A stretch of DNA of 12,066 bases, taken from contig WTAX01000279.1 in assembly GCA_013139395.1 (NCBI GenBank), forward strand, positions 1-12,066, given 5' to 3'. A program made the position numbers and the translations under genes. Shown here one piece after another: positions 7,411 to 12,066 of this stretch (the stretch's first letter is position 1; every line of letters begins with the position of its first letter). The DNA comes from Gammaproteobacteria bacterium. GTDB lineage: Bacteria > Pseudomonadota > Gammaproteobacteria > GRL18. The notes under the pieces were generated by a model. The model searched no databases. It was given only the letters and a program-made list of their open reading frames with translations, and had not been told where the DNA came from.

Positions 7411-7434
7411 TAGAATAATTATAAACATATTCTA
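7411..7434 (-). promoter_or_regulatory. Candidate promoter with operator-like inverted repeat upstream of the ODP-GGDEF operon
   Basis: On the minus strand a perfect -10 box TATAAT (plus-strand bases 7418-7423) lies about 60 bp before the TTG start. It sits in the spacer of a perfect 7-bp inverted repeat: TAGAATA at 7411-7417 and TATTCTA at 7428-7434, with a 10-bp spacer. The -35 region is weak (CTGGTT at 17-bp spacing), which suits an activator- or repressor-controlled promoter. Function is inferred; AT-rich sequence raises the chance of coincidence. Confidence 0.4.
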
Positions 7435-7488
7435 CCTAAAACCAGATAAAATTTCCTTAACTATTCCTGCAGATATTACTGCAACTCA

Positions 7489-8220
7489 TCAAAACGAAGA
7501 TGAATCAAGAAATAGCGGTTCCCCTTCAATTGTGAATTCATTTAATATTGATACCATCCAGTCAAACAATGGTAATAAATTCTGATAATATTGATAACAA
7601 AATGACACAAATTCATGCGCATAAATTTCTTTGGGAAGTGGTAATTGATACCAGCACTTTAAGCCTTTGTAACGGATCAAATCCTGATTAACAAGATCAT
7701 CTGAATAGCCCTTCGGCATTCGTTTTAGCTGTTCACCATGTATTGATACTCCCGACTTCAATAGAGTATCAATAATGTTACGAATTTTTTTTGCATTAGT
7801 CTTATGGGCACATTGTTGTCTCCAGGCCTGCAGGTACTCTGGAGTGAAATGGTTGATACCAACACCAATTTGTATATATTCCGGACGTATAGACAGATAG
7901 AACCCAGGACAGCGAGTCCGCTTTAATGCACCTTGCCAGAACAGGTAAGAAATATGGCTTTTATAAGGTGTCTTGTCCTTACTAAAGCGAGCATCACGTG
8001 CAAAACGATAAATTGAACCATTAACTTTCGGCACAACATTAATGCCCGGGGCAATCTGCTGTAATTTTTCCCCCAGATCTTCCACCAAATCACGAGATAC
8101 CTCTAAAATTTCTTTGTGATAAAAATCATAGTGTGCATCAAACCATGGCTTATTATTATTTTGTTTTATATTTTCCAGGAATTCTATGGCTTTAGGATCA
8201 AATCCCATAAATTTTGACAT
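7489..8220 (-). CDS. DUF2461 (TIGR02453-type) family protein
   Basis: A 243-residue soluble protein of the DUF2461 family, whose biochemical role is not established. Family hallmarks visible are NNNKPWFDAH..FY near residues 21-34, then YRFARDARFSKDKTPYKSHIS at about 71-91, and a GFYLSIRPEYIQIGVGI stretch at 106-122. Length fits the family's usual 220-230 residues. No signal peptide or membrane segment is present. The start ATG at 8220 has a good ribosome site, GAGG, six bases upstream, so it is preferred over the in-frame ATG four codons later. It runs in the same direction as the ODP-GGDEF gene but is separated by 132 bp containing a candidate promoter, so the two are probably not obligately co-transcribed. 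The stop TGA lies within a small TCATC/GATGA hairpin. It is divergent from the small-gene pair starting at 8526. Confidence 0.9.
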   Translation of the reverse strand: MSKFMGFDPKAIEFLENIKQNNNKPWFDAHYDFYHKEILEVSRDLVEDLGEKLQQIAPGINVVPKVNGSIYRFARDARFSKDKTPYKSHISYLFWQGALKRTRCPGFYLSIRPEYIQIGVGINHFTPEYLQAWRQQCAHKTNAKKIRNIIDTLLKSGVSIHGEQLKRMPKGYSDDLVNQDLIRYKGLKCWYQLPLPKEIYAHEFVSFCYQYYQNLLPLFDWMVSILNEFTIEGEPLFLDSSSF

Positions 8221-8525
8221 GTTATACCTCTGGTTTTAGCCTGTATGCCATTATTTAAATAAATACTTTATTACTTGACTATTTTACTTGGTTATTGTTA
8301 AATACAGCTAATGTTTAATCTATGATGGCTTTTGCGAATGGGTCACCACAGTTTAATTAAATTAGGTTATTTTAACCACTTATGAACTATTGAATCTATT
8401 ATCAACCTTTCCTCCTCAAATCCGAAGGGTTTATATCTTATTATTCAGTAGTTCATTTTTTTTGGTTTTTAACATGCTAAAATAGCTTGTTTCAACTAAA
8501 AATTTATTGAGCAGGATCTTTAATA
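8221..8525. other. 305-bp divergent intergenic region with candidate plus-strand promoter
   Basis: This non-coding gap separates the minus-strand DUF2461 gene from the plus-strand small-gene pair. A sigma70-like promoter reads TTGACT (8275-8280), 18-bp spacer, TAAATA (8299-8304), pointing toward 8526 and implying a leader of about 210 nt if used. A 7-bp stem with G-T pairing lies in that leader (AACCTTT at 8404-8410 with AAGGGTT at 8425-8431). No riboswitch class was recognised. The only small open frame seen is about 12 codons at 8322 and lacks a ribosome site, so I do not call it. Confidence 0.4.
8471..8491 (+). promoter_or_regulatory. Extended -10 promoter element inside an inverted repeat
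   Basis: TGCTAAAAT at 8475-8483 matches an extended -10 (TGnTAnAAT-like). It lies within an imperfect inverted repeat, AACATGCTA (8471-8479) and TAGCTTGTT (8483-8491), pairing at 8 of 9 positions around 3 bp. It is 35-55 bp upstream of the ATG at 8526, a sensible promoter distance. No clear -35 is present. This could be the proximal promoter of the small-gene pair with an overlapping operator. Confidence 0.35.
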
Positions 8526-8768
8526 ATGGCCGCCTATCACGTATACAGAATTTCTCCCACTATAGCCAAACTGGTCAAACCCATGGAACTATTGGATGTT
8601 TTTGATAATTATAAAGAAGCACGTAGTTACGCCAGAGAGCAACGTCAGGATCCAGCAAATGATCCACAAGATACCTTTAAAGTCATTTTTGCTGAAAATG
8701 CCTTAGATGCTGAAGAAAAATTGTCTGAATTTCGTGAAAAACCCATTATGAAAGAATGGGAAAAGTAG
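8526..8768 (+). CDS. Small hypothetical protein (80 aa)
   Basis: I do not assign this protein to a characterised family. It is 80 residues, soluble and charged, beginning MAAYHVYRISP. It contains a short motif rich in Tyr and Arg (YKEARSYAREQR, about 30-41) and an acidic/basic helical C-terminus (NALDAEEKLSEFREKP). No signal peptide, membrane segment or cysteines are present. The opening YHVYRI beta strand and the later TFKVIFAENALDAEEKL resemble small alpha/beta proteins in which sequence positions are adjusted for compactness; this is only an impression. The ATG has AGGA nine bases upstream. Codon use and GC are like its neighbours, so it looks like a real gene. It lies 11 bp before the 171-residue gene and is probably co-transcribed with it. 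Confidence 0.8.
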   Translation: MAAYHVYRISPTIAKLVKPMELLDVFDNYKEARSYAREQRQDPANDPQDTFKVIFAENALDAEEKLSEFREKPIMKEWEK

Positions 8769-8779
8769 TTTAATCGCTT

Positions 8780-9295
8780 ATGGATGAAGATCAATACCGC
8801 GCCACTTATAAAGAAATGAACCCCACCCGGTGTTATTTCGAAAAATTACTCTTGTTACGTTATGGCAATTGCGAACAGGCCAAAAAACTCTTTTTAGCCG
8901 AGCGTGAAGCTTTTGCCTGTAATTCTGAGAATGCTCAACAGCAGTGCTTGCAGCTAATAGAACGGTTACGCTCCAATGCTCGTTTTTCCTTACAGGTCAC
9001 GCAGGTTAATGGCCCATTACCCCATGCTAAAGAAATAAAAGTCCAGGTAGGCGGGTTATTCGGCTTGCAGCAATTACTCTCTAATCAGAATTTGACTCAA
9101 ACAGATATATTACATGATGATGATATTAAATTTGGTGAGCAATCACAAAATCATGCCCCAATAGAAAATGTTTTTGCGATTATTAATAGGGCTATCCGAG
9201 AGTATAATGATCTTGATTCTATTCCTTATAATGAAATTGTTAAAGCCATTATCAATTTCAAATTACCCGAACGAAAACGTAGAAAAAAGAAATAA
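8780..9295 (+). CDS. Hypothetical protein with strongly basic C-terminus (171 aa)
   Basis: I do not recognise this 171-residue protein. The first half is helical and charged, with ERLRSNARFSLQVTQVNGPLPHAKEIKVQVGGLFGLQQLL at its core (residues about 61-100). That region looks like a short beta-rich segment followed by a helix. The second half contains an acidic patch (HDDDIKFGE) and ends in a run of Arg/Lys after residue 164, suggesting contact with nucleic acid or acidic partners. No signal peptide or transmembrane segment is seen. It follows the 80-residue gene by 11 bp and likely shares its transcript. The ribosome site is weak, suggesting reliance on translation of the upstream gene. A nested palindrome begins four bases after its stop. 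No function is proposed. Confidence 0.75.
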   Translation: MDEDQYRATYKEMNPTRCYFEKLLLLRYGNCEQAKKLFLAEREAFACNSENAQQQCLQLIERLRSNARFSLQVTQVNGPLPHAKEIKVQVGGLFGLQQLLSNQNLTQTDILHDDDIKFGEQSQNHAPIENVFAIINRAIREYNDLDSIPYNEIVKAIINFKLPERKRRKKK

Positions 9296-9299
9296 CCAG

Positions 9300-9502
9300 T
9301 GTAGCTATTCAGCAATCCAGGACCGTACCGGCCCAACCATCTATAAGTAACAATGGCAGTGCTATGGTGTCTGATTGACCTTTCTGAGGTCTTTGCGGCA
9401 TGGATGCCGCAATGAAGCCCCCATGGATGGGTTTACGGCGTCCTCAGAAAGGTTAATTAGATTCCATAGTACGGGTGAAAAGTTTTGTTACTTAGAAGCT
9501 AC
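9300..9502. repeat. Nested palindromic repeat element with GCGGCATGGATGCCGC core
   Basis: A non-coding block right after the 171-residue gene. Its main stem pairs 9362-9389 with 9442-9469, matching at 24 of 28 positions. Three of the four exceptions become G-U pairs in plus-strand RNA. CTATGG/CCATAG and CCTTTCTGAGG/CCTCAGAAAGG form the stem ends. The loop holds two smaller hairpins: TGCGGCA-TGGA-TGCCGCA (9394-9411) and a CCC/GGG one around CCATGGATGGG (about 9418-9430). Outer arms include AAGTAACAA (9345-9353) with TTGTTACTT (9485-9493) and GTAGCT (9301-9306) with AGCTAC (9497-9502). The left edge, TGTAGCTATTCAGC, resembles the terminal repeat of the 1786-1939 element (TTGTAACTATTCAGC). From memory, cores of this GCGGCATGGATGCCGC...GGCGTCC type recur in many gammaproteobacterial genomes. 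It may also end transcription of the upstream pair. Confidence 0.7.
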
Positions 9503-9564
9503 CCAATTTTATAACGCCTATGCCACAGCTTATAAACTCTGATTTATGAGCGGAGATTTATGAT

Positions 9565-9834
9565 CTATGGCTTATGAAATTTAACCACTTCAGCTGACTT
9601 AGGCTCATCCGTAAAATGTGGGCGAGCATTATTTTCTATACCCATTTCTTCCATCAATTCTCTTTCTCTGGCGGCAATCAAAGCAAAACAGGCTTTAATA
9701 TCCTCTACTGTGTCCTTTGATAAAGGATGAATCATACCAGGCTCTGGTGTGGTATCTTTTATAATATTTGCTAATGTCTTACGCATGGCAACCATAACCT
9801 GTTGGTCTTTAGAGAGTGAATCAAAATCCATCAT
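9565..9834 (-). CDS. Small conserved-looking hypothetical protein (88-89 aa)
   Basis: An 89-residue soluble protein that I cannot assign a function. Visible features are DSLSKDQQVMVAMRKTLANIIKDTTPEPG near the N-terminus, a HPLSKDTVEDIKACFALIAARERELMEEMG helical stretch (about 36-65), and an ARPHFTDEPKSAEVV tail. The pattern, with Pro-Gly-His-Pro-Leu then a helix, looks like a family I have seen as short hypothetical proteins in gammaproteobacteria, but I cannot name it. No signal peptide or membrane helix is seen. AGGA lies four bases before the first ATG (9834) and seven before the second (9831-9829), so the true start may be the second. It is isolated: a palindromic repeat lies downstream, and about 200 bp upstream separates it from the divergent small membrane peptide gene. 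Confidence 0.75.
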   Translation of the reverse strand: MMDFDSLSKDQQVMVAMRKTLANIIKDTTPEPGMIHPLSKDTVEDIKACFALIAARERELMEEMGIENNARPHFTDEPKSAEVVKFHKP

Positions 9835-10034
9835 TTATTCCTGTTTTTTACTCAGATTAAAAAACTAATCCTACAATTTATTTATGCTTTCTTACAAAAG
9901 TATCAGAATAGTCCTGCATAATTTCGATGCAGTTCAATTTATAATTTTCTCATATTGCTAGCCAAAATATTACAATAACGCCAAAAGCAATACTGCTCAC
10001 CTTAAAAATTCACATTCTTATAAGGGTTCACACA
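9835..10034. other. 200-bp divergent intergenic region with a short hairpin
   Basis: This AT-rich gap lies between the minus-strand 89-residue gene and the plus-strand 32-residue peptide gene. A perfect 6-bp hairpin, CTGCAT/ATGCAG with a 7-nt loop, is at 9914-9932. TATAAT occurs at 9940-9945 on the plus strand but lacks a recognisable -35 at 17 bp. I see no gene or known RNA here. Confidence 0.35.
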
Positions 10035-10133
10035 ATGAAAATTACAGAAGTTCACTTATTCTTAAGTACTATTGGTATTGCCTTTATGGGTGTTATCATT
10101 TCTTTATACCTGGCAATTAGTGTATTTTTTTAA
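10035..10133 (+). CDS. Probable small single-span membrane peptide (32 aa)
   Basis: A 32-residue open frame beginning MKITEVHLF, followed by one continuous hydrophobic helix (about residues 8-32) ending at the TAA at 10131-10133. Support for translation: an AAGGG ribosome site eight bases before the ATG, a short hydrophilic N-terminus before the helix, and a palindromic terminator-like structure that begins at the stop codon. Small single-span peptides of this kind often act as accessory subunits of membrane complexes, but nothing here identifies a partner. It lies alone, converging on cysG. I infer a real gene from translation signals and composition, without family recognition; a chance ORF of this length in AT-rich DNA remains possible. 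Confidence 0.5.
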   Translation: MKITEVHLFLSTIGIAFMGVIISLYLAISVFF

Positions 10134-10157
10134 GCTTAAAAAATATTTAAGCTTAAA
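10126..10157. terminator. AT-rich palindromic structure, probable bidirectional terminator
   Basis: A perfect 18-bp palindrome at 10126-10143 (six Ts, AAGCTT, six As) is followed after two bases by a second palindromic copy, TTTAAGCTTAAA, at 10146-10157. The two 12-bp cores can also pair with each other as a long stem. It lies between the convergent stops of the 32-residue peptide gene (10133) and cysG (10162), and overlaps the former stop. T-runs on both strands fit termination in both directions, but the stem is weak in G/C. Confidence 0.5.
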
Positions 10158-10161
10158 GTTT

Positions 10162-11607
10162 TCATGAATCCCGACGTCCTCTCGCACTTTGAAATGCAGT
10201 CGTGCGTTCACTGTTAGGGTTAAACCACTTTAATTTATCATGTAATTTCACCACATCACCAACAATAATCAATGTCGGTGCTTTAACTTTTTCCCGCTCA
10301 ACAATTTCAGCCAAGGTTGATAAAGTACCTATATGGACTCGTTGATTTTCTGTTGTCCCCTGCTCAACCAGAGCTGCCGGGGTATCATCACTCAAGCCAT
10401 TAGCAACCAGCTCTTTATGAATCACTTTCACAGCCTGTAAGCCCATATAAAAGACAATAGTCTGATTTTGATGTGCCAGTGCCGTCCAGTTTAGATTAAC
10501 GGTGCCATCTTTCAAATGTCCGGTAACAAATACGCAGGATTGAGCATAGTCACGATGTGTCAGTGGAATACCGCCATAACTTGAGCAACCCGCAGCTGCG
10601 GTAATGCCCGGCACTACCTGGAAACTCACATTATTTTCTTTCAGCGTTTCAATCTCTTCACCGCCACGGCCAAAGATAAATGGATCACCGCCTTTAAGAC
10701 GTAATACACGTTGACCTTTTTTAGCATAGTCCACGAGCAGTTGATTGATATTATCTTGCGGCACAGCATGGTTATTTCTTTCTTTGCCCACGTAAACCAG
10801 CTCTGCATCTCGACGCACTAAATCTAAGATGCCTTGCGAAACCAGACGATCATAAACCACTACGTCTGCTCTTTGCATAAGACGCAAGGCTCTGAATGTT
10901 AATAAGTCCGGATCACCAGGGCCTGCACCCACAAGATAGACTTCACCGCTTTCTTCTGTAAAATCTTCATCAATGGCTCGTTGCAAGGCATGTCTGGCAG
11001 CATGTTCATTACCCTGAAACAACAACTCAGTGACACGCCCTTCCAGCACCACTTCCCAGAAGTGACGACGCTGTTCTGATTTAGGAAATTTATCAATCAC
11101 TTTACTGCGAAAGCCATTAACTAATTGCGCCAGTTTTCCATAGGCTGCTGGAATATAACTTTCCAGACGTGTGCGTAATAAGCGAGCCAGAACAGGAGAG
11201 CTGCCGCCAGTAGAAATAGCAATCTGAATAGGTGAGCGATCCACAATTGAAGGCATGATAAAGCTGCACAGATGAGGCTGATCGACAACATTGACCGGCA
11301 TAGAACGGGCTTTTGCCAGCTCTGAGATATTCTTATTGGTCTGTTGATCATTGGTCGCTGCAATCACCAATACACTATCACAGGCACTGCTGTCACAAAT
11401 ATCAAGCTCTTCAAAACGGCGTTCGATGTGTTTTATTTGGCCTGATTTAGCCATTTCACTGACTTCCCGACAAAGTTTCGGAGCAACCACCTGAACCAGG
11501 GCCTGAGCTTTTAATAATAAGGCTATTTTTCGAGCTGCAACTTTACCGCCGCCTATGACTAAGCACTGACGACCTTTAATATTCATGAAAATCGGGAAAA
11601 AATCCAC
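10162..11607 (-). CDS. cysG: Siroheme synthase (precorrin-2 dehydrogenase/ferrochelatase + uroporphyrinogen-III C-methyltransferase)
   Basis: A full-length 481-residue trifunctional CysG, cytoplasmic, making siroheme from uroporphyrinogen III for sulfite and nitrite reductases. The N-terminal CysG(B) domain (1-about 210) has the NAD site VIGGGKVAARK (17-27), AATNDQQTN, catalytic Asp109 in NVVDQPHLCSF, and the loop ISTGGSSPVLARLLR (131-145). The C-terminal SUMT domain (about 220-465) has VGAGPGDPDLLTFRA, VVYDRLVS, RLKGGDPFIFGRGGEE, PGITAAAGCSSYGGIPLTHRD and the TLIIVGDVVKL ending, the SAM- and substrate-binding signatures. The start is GTG at 11607, ten bases after GAGG; it fits the family's MD..PIF opening. 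GC is clearly higher than in the sensor gene: bases 10561-10620 contain 35 G/C. A palindromic repeat lies just upstream. The glutaredoxin gene precedes it in the same orientation. Confidence 0.97.
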   Translation of the reverse strand: MDFFPIFMNIKGRQCLVIGGGKVAARKIALLLKAQALVQVVAPKLCREVSEMAKSGQIKHIERRFEELDICDSSACDSVLVIAATNDQQTNKNISELAKARSMPVNVVDQPHLCSFIMPSIVDRSPIQIAISTGGSSPVLARLLRTRLESYIPAAYGKLAQLVNGFRSKVIDKFPKSEQRRHFWEVVLEGRVTELLFQGNEHAARHALQRAIDEDFTEESGEVYLVGAGPGDPDLLTFRALRLMQRADVVVYDRLVSQGILDLVRRDAELVYVGKERNNHAVPQDNINQLLVDYAKKGQRVLRLKGGDPFIFGRGGEEIETLKENNVSFQVVPGITAAAGCSSYGGIPLTHRDYAQSCVFVTGHLKDGTVNLNWTALAHQNQTIVFYMGLQAVKVIHKELVANGLSDDTPAALVEQGTTENQRVHIGTLSTLAEIVEREKVKAPTLIIVGDVVKLHDKLKWFNPNSERTTAFQSARGRRDS

Positions 11608-11643
11608 TTGTCTCTTACCTCGTAAAATGCGATATATAAATTA

Positions 11644-11794
11644 TTGTAACTAGTCAGCCTATTGTTAACAAAAAGCCTGTGGTTGCTTATTTTTCTGACT
11701 TTGATTGTCTGAGCGTAGCGAGTTTTCAAAGTTATAAAAATAAGTGACCATAGGCTTAACAAGCTTTATTTAGAAATACACGCTGAATTGTTAA
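11644..11794. repeat. MITE-like palindromic repeat, copy B
   Basis: The second copy of the element at 1786-1939, in the same plus-strand orientation and about 92% identical by eye over 145 bases, with roughly 11 differences. The left terminal repeat is TTGTAACTAGTCAGC (11644-11658). The right end is decayed (GCTGAATTGTTAA, 11782-11794). The central stem's left arm is unchanged, but the right arm has GTTAT where copy A has GTCAG. This creates one mismatch and one G-U pair with no compensating change, so this copy appears to be decaying, not conserved for RNA structure. Just outside, GCTGAAT/ATTCAGC (11782-11788 and 11798-11804) forms a small hairpin. The element sits between the glutaredoxin gene and cysG, 36 bp before the cysG start, where it could end or weaken read-through transcription. 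Confidence 0.8.
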
Positions 11795-11821
11795 ATTATT
11801 CAGCTTAAAACTTATTATAAA

Positions 11822-12066
11822 CTACAGCCCCAGCAGGGGATCGAGCTCATCATCCATATCTAATTCAGATAAATCATCAAAACCACCAATATGCTTACCA
11901 TCAATAAAAATCTGCGGTACACTGTCTCGACCAATTTGTGCACTTATTTCTGCAAATTTTTCAACTTCCTGTTCAGTATCAATTTTATCAATTTCTACAC
12001 CCTTCGATAATAAAAGTTTTTCTGCATTTCTGCAAAAAGGACAAGAATCAGTGCAATACATCGTGA
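11822..12066 (-). CDS. grxC: Glutaredoxin (GrxC-like), N-terminus cut by window end
   Basis: A small cytoplasmic thioltransferase that reduces disulfides and glutathione mixed disulfides at the expense of glutathione. The visible protein has the dithiol active site CPFC shortly after MYCTDS, the cis-proline strand SVPQIFIDGK, and the glutathione-binding GGFDDLSEL, ending near DPLLGL; all are glutaredoxin 3 signatures. The in-frame ATG at 12061 is probably internal: one more upstream codon (Thr) is readable, and family members begin about 4-6 residues earlier (for example a pattern like M..VTMYCT..CPFC), so the true start probably lies past the window edge. The stop TAG/TAA region lies just before the repeat that separates it from cysG. 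The C-terminus is unusually acidic (ELDMDDELD). Confidence 0.93.
   Translation of the reverse strand, partial: TMYCTDSCPFCRNAEKLLLSKGVEIDKIDTEQEVEKFAEISAQIGRDSVPQIFIDGKHIGGFDDLSELDMDDELDPLLGL

Noticed and set aside
8322..8360. 12-codon open frame in the leader before the 80-residue gene
   Set aside because: There is no ribosome site, the length is trivial and there is no regulatory codon pattern (for example a run of one amino acid), so a leader peptide is not supported.
9168..9350. 60-codon plus-strand frame overlapping the end of the 171-residue gene and the palindrome
   Set aside because: It overlaps a better gene in another frame, runs into a repeat element and has no ribosome site. It appears to be a shadow.

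Overview
The window looks like the chromosome of a moderately AT-rich gammaproteobacterium. The sequence carries a fused CysG-type siroheme synthase that begins with the family's usual MD..PIF residues, a glutaredoxin 3-like protein, an RND efflux permease, and a dense set of c-di-GMP signalling proteins. Siroheme synthesis together with an exported rhodanese would suit a sulfur-metabolising marine or sediment lineage, but nothing here fixes the genus. No tRNA, rRNA, CRISPR array, transposase or phage gene is visible.

Layout. Positions 1-1785 (+): the C-terminal part of an RND permease, then an exported two-domain rhodanese. Positions 1786-1939: a 154-bp MITE-like palindromic repeat. Positions 1961-3988 (+): a membrane GGDEF/EAL protein with a degenerate cyclase motif and an intact phosphodiesterase site. 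It converges on a two-gene minus-strand unit. The first gene of that unit (7356-5656) encodes a diiron ODP-like metallo-beta-lactamase-fold domain joined to a Cys-rich PAS and an intact GGDEF domain. The second (5655-4030) starts at the base next to the first gene's stop codon and encodes a two-TM periplasmic dCache sensor with a cytoplasmic GAF-like domain and no output domain. Upstream lies a DUF2461 gene (8220-7489, -). A divergent plus-strand pair of unrecognised small genes follows (8526-9295), then a 200-bp nested palindrome (9300-9502), a short conserved-looking gene (9834-9565, -), a likely 32-residue membrane peptide (10035-10133, +), cysG (11607-10162, -), a second copy of the MITE-like repeat (11644-11794), and a glutaredoxin gene cut by the window end.

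How the genes work together. The most coherent system is the c-di-GMP cluster. The ODP-PAS-GGDEF protein looks like a cytoplasmic oxygen/iron- or redox-responsive diguanylate cyclase with an intact active motif and inhibitory site. Its translationally coupled partner looks like an envelope sensor that could act on it in trans. The neighbouring convergent EAL protein probably degrades c-di-GMP. The partner model is inference from gene arrangement. Elsewhere the genes look like ordinary housekeeping or accessory loci separated by palindromic repeats that tend to sit next to stop codons.
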